Shown in pieces: positions 10,301-19,528 of a stretch of 20,097 nt of DNA. Every line of letters begins with the position of its first letter. The first letter of the stretch is position 1. Under the pieces are notes generated by a model, which saw nothing but the letters and a program-made list of their open reading frames with translations, was not told the origin of the DNA and made no database searches. The position numbers and the translations under genes were made by a program. The stretch covers positions 1,105,657 to 1,125,753 of the forward strand of contig KN834758.1 of NCBI GenBank assembly GCA_000827265.1, read 5' to 3'. The DNA comes from Collybiopsis luxurians FD-317 M1 (Eukaryota; Basidiomycota; Agaricomycetes; Agaricales; Omphalotaceae).

Positions 10301-10588
10301 ACGCATAAGAATGGGCAGGATGGGGCGGGGGATGAGGCGGTGAAGAGGGGGGGTTATGGGAGGGTTGGGTATGCGTGGGTGAGTGTTGCGCAGGATGTGG
10401 ATTGGGAGGGGGAGGATGTGAGGGATAGTGTGGCTGCTGTTGTGAAGATGGCGATTGGGGAGGGGGTTAGGCCTTGGGTTGGTGGGAGCGAGGGCGGGGT
10501 CGTACCTTTTGAACGGACACCAAAGGTTTTTGTTGCTAATGGGCCGTTGAGTAATGGTGGGACGGTGGTGGTGAAGATTGTCGAGTGA
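7349..10588 (+). CDS. MDR-superfamily (quinone oxidoreductase/ADH-like) protein with long disordered N-terminus
   Basis: Three exons, 7349-7537, 7599-9260 and 9326-10588, with in-phase GT-AG introns give 1037 residues, against about 330-380 for ordinary medium-chain dehydrogenases. Residues 1 to about 480 are low-complexity, rich in Ser, Pro, Thr and Arg (for example EEDVFYTPNSTPRSS and PPPPPNPRPRIRPKRRAKSS), and probably disordered. The GroES-like half follows from about 485 (PPDYIPAGGVLVQVWAVGVDGVDARLAG; GYIPGRSFVGRVLE; KGEWVVGLL near 580-610). The nucleotide-binding half has LVLRGHDGVGAMAVQM near 745, matching the family's glycine-rich GGxGGVG loop, and VFDAVLDTVGG near 845. Gly/Asp-rich insertions interrupt it. 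I see no clear zinc-ligand Cys/His set, so a zinc-free reductase or a non-catalytic derivative is possible. The substrate cannot be predicted. The 3' third is extremely G-rich on the coding strand. Confidence 0.85.
9901..9956 (+). repeat. G-rich low-complexity tract (possible G-quadruplex) within the MDR gene
   Basis: Repeated GGGGGTGGGGG and GGGAGTGGGAGTGGG blocks on the coding strand encode a Gly/Ser/Asp-rich insertion in the nucleotide-binding half. Several runs of three or more G lie within 60 bases, which meets the usual G-quadruplex pattern. The same bias creates long antisense open frames opposite this region. Confidence 0.6.
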
Positions 10589-11109
10589 TAAGGAAAGATA
10601 CGTTTTTGACTTTTTCTCTCCTTGACTTTTTATCCTCGTTTTGGGTTTGGGATCTTGGCGTCGGACGTTACCGTATAGGTATAGGCATAGTTGGGGTTCC
10701 GGGGGGACTGTTGGATTGTGTATTGACCTTCTCGGCTGGGTATTTATTCCTATTCATACCCTATTCTGTTATCTTACTATCTAGTTACGACTTTCTCTTC
10801 ACACACACGCATACACATACATACTTACAGGCACACGAACTGACTATTTTTACTGGTTTAAACATCTATTCCTGTTCATCTGTTGGTGTCTATGAGTACT
10901 GATAATTTTGTTGCGGTAGTTACGTTATCATTATTCACGGTATTGAAGTACGCTTTTGCAACCGCGAGTGTTTGAGTGGTTGATGAACGTCGACGAACGG
11001 TGGTTCTAAGAATTAGTATGTTATAGGTACAGTCTGGAATACACCTGTAGAGATACATGCGAATAATAAGTATACCAAGTTCCAAAAGTCCAAGTAAACG
11101 AGCGAGGAA
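10589..11109. other. Convergent intergenic region between the MDR gene and NCS6
   Basis: Two genes end toward each other here, so both 3' untranslated regions and terminators should lie in these 521 bp. A short CA/CATA-rich microsatellite occurs at about 10800-10835. I found no other feature. Confidence 0.45.
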
Positions 11110-12506
11110 TCAAGCGGTGGTCTCAACGATGACCGAAGGATGCCCCGATGGAGGCTGGAAAAATGGTATCGTCCGGAGATTATCAGGAGCGGGACCTTCA
11201 GCGTCGAGTTTCTTTCGTGCACGATCAGTCTGATAGATTATCAGAGGGCGAGTTGGGTAAAATTTCAAAAGACCAGAAAGACATACGATTCCTGAAGAAG
11301 CCATTCCTCGCTCCAAGCCTTCTAGTAGGGTACAAGCCTTGCATAGGTCGTTACTCGACATGTAGCCACATCGTTTGCAGGTTTCTGTGTGATGATAACG
11401 AGAGGTAAGGAAGGTCCTTGTCTTGAGAAGCGGAATGGTCAGTTAAACACGCACGTTGAACCTTTTGCGTCGCCTTGATTTCCTCCCTGACTTCGAATGC
11501 TTCTCCAGAGTGGATGATGTCGATGATGGCGCTGGGGCGGGCGGCTTCGAGGTCTTTGAGGAATGAACGGGCGTGTCCCCGGTATGCGTCGGGGGAGTAG
11601 ATGCATTCGGTGGAGAAGTAGTCGAGTTTTTTGAAGTACGCGTACCTGTTATGTAGGATGAAGGGTGAGGGAACAGGGATGATGAAGGGATGGGGTACGA
11701 ACATGACGATCTCTTTTTCGTAGGCGTATTTGAATGGCTTGGATCGTTTGATGGTATCTTCTCCTTGAGTTACTATGGAAGTGCAGCGACCTAGACGGGC
11801 GATGTCGCCCCTCATGACTAGAATGGGGAATGAGTCAAAAGGAAAAAAGATTGTGAGAAAGACGCACTGTTCATCAGAACCGTCTCTGCGATATCATCTG
11901 CATTGTGTCCTGTTACGATATGATCTACGTTGAGCATCGCGGCTCCTCTATCCAGCGCCTGTCGTCTGAAAACACCGCAAAAGGTGCAATTGTTCTTTTT
12001 TCCGATTTGCGATACGATACGATCCATGGTCCAGCCGTAGAGCTCGTCGTAGGAGAGGATTTTGAGGGGCATAGAGTATTGCTGTTGATTTCGTTTGACT
12101 GTCTATCTAAGTGTTAGTTTTAGATTTTATCATGTAGAGATTAGATCTACCTCGAGCGAGTCATCTCGATATCCAGTGATCCCCTCGTCTATCGATAGGA
12201 GGAAAAGATTGAGGCCGTAGTTGTATCGTTCATTGAGTGTTTTCAGGACGTATGCGAGTACAGTTGAATCTAGCAAGATATCGATAAAGAAAGTCGTTGA
12301 AATTCCGAGGATAACACACCTTTTCCCCCAGAAGCACCAATTGCGACCCGATCGCCTGGAGAAAAAAGCTTCGCCTCTGTGATTGTGTTGTGTACTTCAG
12401 TTTCAAAGACATAAAAGAAACAATCTTTGCATATTTGCTGGCCAGTCTTTGGTCGTTTGAGAATGGCTTTGGCATTCTGGCACAGTGCGCACAGTTTGGG
12501 AGGCAT
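11110..12506 (-). CDS. NCS6: NCS6/CTU1, cytoplasmic tRNA 2-thiolation protein 1
   Basis: There are seven exons: 12506-12320, 12269-12151, 12102-11868, 11817-11703, 11645-11455, 11384-11287 and 11229-11110. All six introns (48-70 nt) are GT-AG and in phase, giving 354 residues, a usual length for the family. An N-terminal zinc motif (C6-x2-C9 and C26-x2-C29) is followed by the ATP pyrophosphatase PP-loop SGGKDS (59-64), split by intron 1. Then come [12 protein letters not shown] (C141-x2-C144), [21 protein letters not shown] (C233) and a C-terminal zinc ribbon (CKRC at 285-288, CKAC at 297-300). With Ncs2/CTU2 the protein activates and thiolates wobble U34 of Lys, Glu and Gln tRNAs, using sulfur from Urm1. 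The DxGxxG-like block ([13 protein letters not shown]) is intact. The gene starts 68 bp from the divergent SWD1 start. Confidence 0.96.
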
Positions 12507-12574
12507 GATCGAGAAGTTCGGTCAAAGCGAGAATTCGTGAATCATGTGATTTGTATACACCTTTTCCAATTGCA
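12507..12574. promoter_or_regulatory. Very short bidirectional promoter between NCS6 and SWD1
   Basis: Only 68 bp separate the proposed start codons of the two divergent genes. The interval holds TGATTTGTATACACC but no clear TATA box in either direction. Transcripts probably start inside each other's promoter or 5' untranslated region. Co-regulation is inference. Confidence 0.55.
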
Positions 12575-14587
12575 ATGAATGAATCCTTGATTAGTTGAGT
12601 CGTTCTTTTTACGAGCTCAGTTTCGTACTGATATTGGCTATCTAGGTCCATTTAATATCACACATCCAACAGCCATCCAGACATCTCTCTATGCTCTTGG
12701 TTCTTTTGCGCGCTTTGACCCTTCAGGTCGCTTCGTCGGTGTAGGCAGATACGACGGCGTCGCCACAATATGGGACTTGGAAACCAAATCTTCTATACTC
12801 TGGCTCGACGGCCATGTCAAAGCTGTCACTAGTTTGGAGTACGTGTGTCCTACAACGACTCGGCCGTGAGTATTACCATTAAAAACACCAACCAACTCTG
12901 CTTTCAGTTGGTCAAGACATTCTCGCTATGTGCTCACGTCCTCAAAAGATTGGAATGTCATTATCTGGGACTTGTCTTCTCCCTGCGACCCTCTTCAGCG
13001 ACACGCAACTATCCGCTTTGATTCGCCTGTTTCGTCTGCTTCGTTTCATCCTAGGAATTGTCAGATCGTTCTTGCTTTGCTGAATACGGGGGAAGTGTGG
13101 CTCGTGGATTTGAGGAAGAATCATCGCGCGAGGGTGGAGTTGTACGAGCCGGATAATGATGAGGAGGCGAATGAACAGTCGAGTAGAAGGTATTTTCCGC
13201 ACATATCGACTAGTAACGCGTCGGTCCTGAATTTTTCGCTCTCTAGATACGCAATAACGGCCGCTCGTTTCGATCCCTCGGGTAGATACGTCTTTGCTGG
13301 CACGTCCGGTGGATACATCTTGGTGTTCAACACCAGAACAAAGACAGTTCGTCCCTTGCTACTGCACAGCCTACCTATTCTTATTTTAACAACCAGATGA
13401 TAGCCCGACATCGAATAGCTGGTGGTTGCGGATCTATCAAGGGGTTAGATTTCGCGAAAAATGGCCGGTAGGCTCAAGAAAGCAATATCGTTACCTTTTC
13501 AGCCTACTTACCTCGCTTCGTAGTCGCCTCGTAACAAACTCCTCCGACCGAACCCTCCGCCAATTCAGTCTCCCGACCTATCCTCCATCCGCGTTTGACG
13601 AACACACTGGGAGAGATTCAAATTTTGTAGAACAAGAACTCGAACCTACACATAGGTTTAATGATCCGATTAACAAGACGGCGTGGCACGCGGTTTCGTA
13701 TAGTCCAGATGGCGAATGGCTGGCAGGGGGTGAGTAAGACGTGTATTTTCGCGTTGCTTTGATTGTTAAACGTGTATCTTCTCGTCTTTTTCCTTATCTC
13801 TCTCTCTAGGTGCCGCAGATGCCGCAAATCACAAGATATACATATGGGATATTTCTAATGATGGTATATTTGCAAGTACGTTAGATGGTGGGAGAGAGCC
13901 ACTGGCACATTTGCATGTACGTTATGTGATGTTCTTTTCCCTCGAAATCGATCTTTGGTGGCTAACCGACGTCTGATTTATTCAGTGGCACCCAAATAAG
14001 GCATCAATCGCATCAACCACCAATCAAGGCAATATCCTCATATGGCACAGTCCAAACCCCGAGAGATGGGGTGCGTTCGCTGGTGGATTTGAAGAGGTTG
14101 ATGAGAATGTGGAGTATGAGGAGAGGGAGGATGAGTTTGATATTGTGAGTCCGCTTTGTGTTCGCTTGCGAAGAGCTCCTGATTTGTTTCCCTTTACTTG
14201 CTCACTTTTACTGATTGACTCAACGCTTGCAAATGAGCATAGGAAGACGAAGCGGAAATCCTACGACGTAAAAAGGAAGCTGAGCAAGAGGATGTGGATA
14301 TTGATACTATCGAAGGAGAGGGAGGGGAAGAGGGTGTCGTCAACGGTGTCGCCGGCATCGGCGTCGCGCCAAAGCTTAACGGGGGACTGGTGAATGGTAC
14401 ACACATCAACGGGAGCGGTGTCGCTGTCGCTGTCGGAGAAGGTGCGGGTATGGGTGTGGGTACGGGTGTGGGTGCGGCGGGAGATGAAGATGGGCGATGG
14501 GCAGACGAAGATGCGGATGATGATGATGTGGGTTGGAGGATGAAAGTTCTTATGGAGGATGACGATGAGAGGGATCGGAATATATAG
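12575..14587 (+). CDS. SWD1: SWD1 (RbBP5-like) WD40 subunit of the COMPASS H3K4 methyltransferase
   Basis: There are nine exons: 12575-12593, 12646-12838, 12908-13189, 13247-13346, 13397-13467, 13524-13729, 13810-13916, 13986-14144 and 14243-14587. All junctions are GT-AG and in phase, giving 493 residues. The 19-nt first exon is inferred because it joins in phase to give MNESLISPFNITHP, the expected Swd1-type start. WD repeats include RFVGVGRYDGVATIWDLE, VLTSSKDWNVIIWDL, YVFAGTSGGYILVF, LVTNSSDRTLRQF and ANHKIYIWDIS. After the propeller, VDENVEYEEREDEFDI/EDE matches the RbBP5 acidic D/E box that binds ASH2L, and EQEDVDID resembles its short WDR5-binding segment. The tail is Gly/Val/Asp-rich low complexity. 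The protein is a nuclear core COMPASS (Set1) component. Intron 3 (13190-13246) is 57 nt with no in-frame stop, so retention would add 19 residues. Confidence 0.95.
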
Positions 14588-15290
14588 TTGTGCGTCAACT
14601 TGATCTAGTGTTGGTTGGTCCGATTAGGATATGTAGAGTACTTTTGTAGGCGGGAGTGTGTTTTTTGTGTGCGATGTTTACGGATGCTTAATCTTTAATC
14701 GTTAAATTAGGCTCACTTTCATTATCTCGGGTTTATGTTCTATCTTTATGGCTCAGAGGCTACCTGGCTAGGTCTCCACTGACAGCTGTCGGCTCGTCGG
14801 CATTTCTCTTGCCTATGCCGCCGCGAGCCGGAGCAGCCGATACCGATGCCAACCTTGCTTTGAGGTTGAAGCTGATTTGTGGGGGCATCATTGAGCTTGT
14901 GTTTTTTGAGATATAGTCCAACTTTTGCGGCAGCTATATAGAAGTTTCTAGTAATGAAGGTCTTCCCTGGAAAATGTATGGGCATACGGACATACACCCG
15001 AATTCACATATTCGGTGAGGAAGGAATTCGACTGGGGTGCGGTCATGAGTTTTTTTTTGAAGTTTTGATACTCATGAGTGATGATACAACTGTGTGTTTT
15101 TTTCTTTTTCTTTTTTGTCTTCGGTATATACAGAATGCACAAATCTGATCCAGGCATGGGGTTATTCTGGATTGTGTTTGTTCTGTAGAATCTTTGAATG
15201 CAAATACAAATGTGCAGAAGGAGGAGGAGGGAGACCTTCATCTGCATCTATGCAAAATATTGGACTTGTTCAAAGGACAGGAGCCCAGGA
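14588..15290. other. Transition zone from gene island to repeat-rich flank
   Basis: The first part should contain the SWD1 3' untranslated region. A GC-rich imperfect hairpin (cggctcgtcggca / tgccgccgcgagccg) lies at 14790-14830. From about 15050 onward the DNA becomes AT-rich, T-tract-rich and CpG-poor. No supported gene is present. Confidence 0.5.
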
Positions 15291-15389
15291 CACAGATTTT
15301 ATAAATGATAAGCTGGTATTAGCAGTTTGATAGATTATTTGATTTGACTGGCAATAGGCAGGCATTATAAAATCAAGTCTGATTACTGA

Positions 15390-15553
15390 TGACAGTGATT
15401 TGATGAAGACACCATGTTTCCTTTTTGAGAAGAGAAGAGTGTGGGGCCTGACTCTCAAAAGAAGCAGCAGAAGAGAGAATTGAACCAACAACCCTGAGTA
15501 TCAACAATCTGGTGAAATTCTGATACTGTAAACCACTGAGCCATTTACACTTA
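15390..15553 (-). mobile_element. tRNA-derived SINE-like element (Pol III promoter head)
   Basis: On the minus strand a tRNA-like head reads TGGCTCAGTGG (A box, 15543-15533) followed 47 bp later by GGTTCAATTCT (B box, 15486-15476). Both match the internal Pol III promoter consensus well. The region between does not fold into a convincing full tRNA (no good anticodon arm or acceptor stem seen), which points to a tRNA-derived SINE or a tRNA pseudogene. The body would extend toward lower coordinates. Its 3' end is not defined, so the lower limit given is approximate. It sits in the AT-rich flank beside telomere-like repeats and a DNA transposon. Confidence 0.55.
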
Positions 15554-15583
15554 TAATCACTATGGGTGTGATTGATATACTTA

Positions 15584-15685
15584 CCCCTAACCCTTTTGCG
15601 CTTTGCACAAGCAGCTTGCAGCTGCCCTAACCACCTAACCCCTAACCTTTCATGCTTCGTGCGAGCAGCCTGCAGCTGCCCTAAC
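15584..15685 (-). repeat. Two tandem 55-bp telomere-like units (CCCTAA strand)
   Basis: Two units start at 15584 and 15639. Each runs cccctaacc(c)ttt..gc..tt..tgc.agcagc, then tgcagctgccctaac. On the minus strand they read as TTAGGG-type repeats with the module GCTGCTTGCACGAAGC-like/GAAAGG-TTAGGGG, closely similar to bases 2877-2907 in the left flank. The array ends exactly at the TA where the TIR transposon begins. Confidence 0.8.
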
Positions 15686-18600
15686 TATGGTGCAGTTCAC
15701 CTAGAGACCACCGGCACTTAATTGTGGGAACAGTCACGTGCTTCAGCAATCTGACAATACTCAGAGTTTTTGTGGTGGTGATTTTATTACCCTCTATGTA
15801 CTTGTACAAAATCTCCCTGTGATCTAATGGCCAAAAATTAAAAGAAGCAAGTAGAAGTCACAGCACACGCTTGCACAGGATGTGTCACTGTCAGACAACA
15901 ACAGCACAGTGCCTTGATTGCAGTTGATGACATTCCTCACAATACTGCAATGGCTATTGAGATCATATCAATCTCTTCAGACTCTGAGATTGAGGATCAA
16001 AATGAGGACAAAATTGAGCAGTTAGAGGGCTCAGATCTCACTCAGAGTCTGTGCAAAGAGGCTCAGCAAGATCAGGCTTACCAGAAGCTGATGAAGGCCA
16101 GGACTGCTGCTGAATGGTCTTGCACAGAGGCATCACTACATTTGGGGGTAAAAACAGGTCAGGCACAGTGTACTATTGATTACCAGAAGCAGCTGCAAAG
16201 GGAGAAAGTTGCCAGTGATGCGGTTGCATAAAAAAGTTGAGCCATATTCCAGAATTCAAATGAACTTGACTGAATATATCTCAGTCATGAAGCTGCATGA
16301 TTTTGTCAATATTTTGGTATACCAAATCCACCAGTGGACAAAAAACCAGAGATACCTGCACGTCTCCTTACATTGGTGCAACAACTGACAGCAGAAAATA
16401 TCGCGGCTTCAGATCATGCCTTTTTGAGTGGCCCTTCATTCATTCATCCCAGACCAACTGTTTCCCCTGCACATACCTTTCCTGCTACCAAATTCTGCAT
16501 GTCATCTCCTTTGGCTTTGGGAACACTCTCTATACCTACCAATACCTATTCTACAGTTTCAGCACTGGAGTCTCATGAATCACTACCACCTACTGTCTCT
16601 GAACAAGAAATGACACAGAAGAAACACATGCACAACCACTCAAGCATGTCAAACAGCTTTGACCCTGCAGATGGCAGTGAGCTTGAACAAGAGGTGTTTG
16701 CACTTGGGGGGTATATGTCTGACTTTGAGCAGTCAGATTCTGAAAGTGAGGACAATGAAAATAGAGCAGATACAGCTCATTGCTTGAGTATCACTGAGAA
16801 CCAAATCTCTGGTATATCATTGAGGAAATGTCTTGCTGTCAATGTACCAAATAAATTGCCAAATCCAAAGAAGCGGAAGCTGGATCCTGTTGAATTGGAA
16901 TCTGCATTTGCTGATATCAAATGCCATCTTGCATCTGCCAAGACCAGTCTTCATGCAGGTTCTGGGGGACTTGAAGCTTGTCATGTGTGCACAATTCAAG
17001 CTACCCTTTTCTCAATGATAAAAAATGGTTCTTCATTTACCTTTGCCTCTTGTATTGCTGCAGAAGCAGCAATGTTTGTTCCTGACTGGGGTTCTCATCT
17101 TGTCCGTCAATGGGTTCAGGACTGGATAGCCTCTCATTCTCTTCCCAAGTCAAACTAGGGCCATCATTCAAAAATCAACTCAATTCTTTCAGATCTGACT
17201 GCTCAGGAAGCCATCTGAACATACCTTTGTTCCAACAAATGGTCAATGAATCCACTTAAACTCCAGAAATTGCTGAACAGTGAGCTTGCATCTGCAGACA
17301 CATCAGAGTATTGTCACAAGATGAACACAATGAAATGCCTCAAGGGCTTAAAGCATTTGTTGAGGAGAAGCTTCTCCCTCATCTTCATGTAAAGCCAACA
17401 GCAAAGCTTGGTCTTTCACTGTCTTCCATGCTTCGATTAATGCTTCAAGGGGGATTCACATTCACATACCATAGAAAAGGATTATATTTTAATGGTCATG
17501 AGTGACCAAATGTTGTCGAGGACCATCAAAAAAGATTTAACCCTTTGATCCTGGCCATCAGACCCTACCTTGTTGCATATTAAGTGGGAAATGTCGCAAA
17601 AGAAATTCTTCCTGCTTCACTGTATAGGGGGAAAAATGGGTTTTGGTTGCTCATGACAAGATGGTTGCACAGGTGCATGATGGTCAAAAGTATTCCTGGG
17701 TTCTTAATGGTGAGCAGCCGCTGCAAAAGAAGAGAGTTGGTCATGGACTTCACCAGTCAGACTTTATCTGCTCTACAGTTGGTTGGCTTGAGACAGCAAG
17801 TGTAACCCTTGAGTATGGGAAAAACCACGAGGGAATGTGGACAGGTGAACTGTTTGCAAAGCAAGTATGTGTCCAGATATCCATATATGTATAACCTTGT
17901 AATGAATCATTCCTTCAGCTGCAGGAAAAGTTCTTTCCCGCCTTTCTTGCCACTCATGGACCAAAGTATGCTGTGGTTGTTCTTGTTAATAATTCTCAGG
18001 GACATGCCAGCTATGCACCTGATGCACTTTGTGCATCAGTGATGAACATCAAGCCAGGTGGAATGCAGCCACGGATGTGCTCAGGATGGTATATACATGA
18101 TGGGCAGAAAGTTACCCAGGAGATGGTATACAGTTGCCATCATGAAACACATCCAAACCAGCCAAAAGAAACAAAAGCTATACTTGAGGAATGTGGTTTA
18201 TGGAACAACGGCATGAAAGGTTCATGCAAAATATGTCCCGACAATTCAACCAACTGCTGTGCAAGACATACAATTTCATTGCAGCCTGACTTTCTGGAAC
18301 AGAAATCTCAAGTTCAGGAAATCATTGAGGCTGCTGGTGTGATGATTTTTTCTCTGTAACTTGCATTGGACTCATATAATTTACAGGCCATATTTGCATT
18401 ATGCTGCTGAAATACCACTGTGAGATAAATTTCATTGAGTATTTTTGGGGTGCTGTCAAGCACTGGCTCTGAGAGCACTGTGATTATACTTTCACCACTC
18501 TTCAGGAGAACATGGGTAAAGCCCTTTGCTCGGTGTCTGTAGAGCTTATCCATAAATGGGAACATTGTTCCTGGTGCTCCATTGAAGCATATGCCAAGAA

Positions 18601-18918
18601 TCTCAATGCAAAGAGTGCCCTCATCAAAGTAAAGGAATTCAGTTCTCGTAAATATAAATCTCACTGTAGAGTCCCAGAGCATTTGGCATAGGCTATGGAT
18701 GTACCATAGCTTCCTAATATGTATATTTTATATTGATTTGTCATTAACACATGACTTCAGCACTTGGTCTGAGTTTGATTTTTTCAAAACTTTGACTCAG
18801 AAATCCCTCTAGGGAATCAAAAGTCCTTCATAAATACTGTATTTTGGTAAGACCAAAAGTCACTAGTATTACTACTGGAGTACTGATTAGTGGTGGTGTT
18901 TAGGTGAACTGCACCATA
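15686..18918 (+). mobile_element. Complete TIR DNA transposon with TA target-site duplication (DDE/Tc1-mariner-like)
   Basis: Terminal inverted repeats of 25 bp lie at 15688-15712 (TGGTGCAGTTCACCTAGAG...) and 18892-18916. The reverse complement of the right copy differs at 2 of 25 positions. Each end is flanked by TA (15686-15687 and 18917-18918), the target duplication expected of the Tc1/mariner (IS630) superfamily. Between them lies a single decayed transposase gene on the plus strand. The 3.23-kb length and TIRs make this a full-length but inactive copy, since the transposase is broken by stops, frameshifts and a lost catalytic Asp. The subfamily name is uncertain. Confidence 0.88.
15914..18691 (+). 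pseudogene. Broken, intron-containing DDE-superfamily transposase
   Basis: The conserved sequence can be followed in order. An acidic, helical N-terminal part lies at 15948-16231 (AEWSCTEASLHLGV, IDYQKQLQREK). The segment 16334-17158 has PARLLTLVQQL, ELESAFADI, GSGGLEACH and RQWVQDWIASHSLPKS. Then come NSILSDLTAQEA and NKWSMNP (17180-17260), GLYFNGHE (17478-17502), VAHDKM (first catalytic Asp, 17655-17657), WVLNGEQPLQKKRVG, HQSDFICSTVGWLE, LEYGKN, NNSQGH (second Asp now Asn, 17988-17990), DFLEQKSQVQEIIEAAG and HCEINFIEYFWGAVK (final Glu). The frame ends at TAG 18689. In-phase introns are visible at 17865-17918 and 18337-18386. Inactivation: TGA at 17216, 17503 and 18470, TAA at 17581, and frameshifts near 17310 and 17628. 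Many Arg codons have become Cys or His, as CpG decay predicts. I recognise it as a DDE endonuclease family common in mushroom genomes. Confidence 0.88.
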
Positions 18919-19190
18919 GAGCATTGCTTGTGGGACTTAAGCTTTTTTTGCTTCTTGATTCAGTCATATTTCACTTATAAAATCAATAGCATAATCATTA
19001 TAAAATGACTGACTATAGTCACTGCCATCAAAAAATCAAAAAAACTGGCAAGGCCACTAATTATTGATTATTCCAGTGTTATAGGGTGCATATATGGTGC
19101 AAATTGGTCCCAGTGCATTATTGATTTGTAAATACTAGTCAATAAAAGAGATTAAGTAATGGACTTATTATTGCTGACTTTCATTTGAGC
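18919..19190. other. AT-rich flank without recognisable features
   Basis: This short AT-rich, CpG-poor stretch follows the right transposon end. I see no gene, TIR pair or RNA gene in it. Confidence 0.4.
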
Positions 19191-19192
19191 TA

Positions 19193-19528
19193 GCATTGGG
19201 GAGGGTTGGGTTGGACCAGGTTGGGCCAGGTCAGGGTCAGAATTTTCCTGACCCTGACCCAAGTCCGAAGGCCAAGTCAGCCTGGGTTGGGCTGGGTCAT
19301 GGTCAAAACCTGGGTCAGCCCTTGTAATGAGCCTGATGGAAGAGGGTAAGACACTCAAAATCACCATAAATAACATGCACACTTCTTATAAGATACACAT
19401 CTAATCAGTAGATGTAGGCAGCTTGATTTTATTTCTGACCCAAGTACCTGGGTCAGTAAAATCCTGGCCCAGACCCTTGACCCAGCCCAGCCCAACCCTG
19501 ACCCAAGCTGGGTTGGGTCAGGTCATGG
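19193..19528. repeat. GGGTCA/GGGTTGGG foldback repeat cluster
   Basis: The left block (about 19193-19322) and right block (about 19435-19528) are built from GGGTCAGG, GGTTGGGC and their complements, arranged as inverted copies around an AT-rich centre. Perfect local hairpins occur: a 12-bp stem (ggtcagggtcag) with a 7-base loop at 19229-19259, and an 8-bp stem with a 6-base loop at 19435-19456. There is no coding content. It may be a foldback/MITE-like element. Its exact ends are not defined, and the right one may be cut by the putative LTR. Confidence 0.65.

Noticed and set aside
9548..10306. Two long antisense open frames (252 and 245 residues) opposite the MDR gene
   Set aside because: They mirror the G-rich codon bias of the sense strand, give Pro/His/Arg or Pro/Ser low-complexity products, and lie opposite a well-supported exon.
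11646..11702. Retained in-frame segment in NCS6
   Set aside because: The frame is open through it, but removing 57 nt with donor GTTCGT and acceptor ACAG restores the conserved [14 protein letters not shown] block exactly.
15476..15543. Functional tRNA gene on the minus strand
   Set aside because: A and B boxes are present, but I could not form a sound acceptor stem or anticodon arm; a SINE head or tRNA relic fits better.
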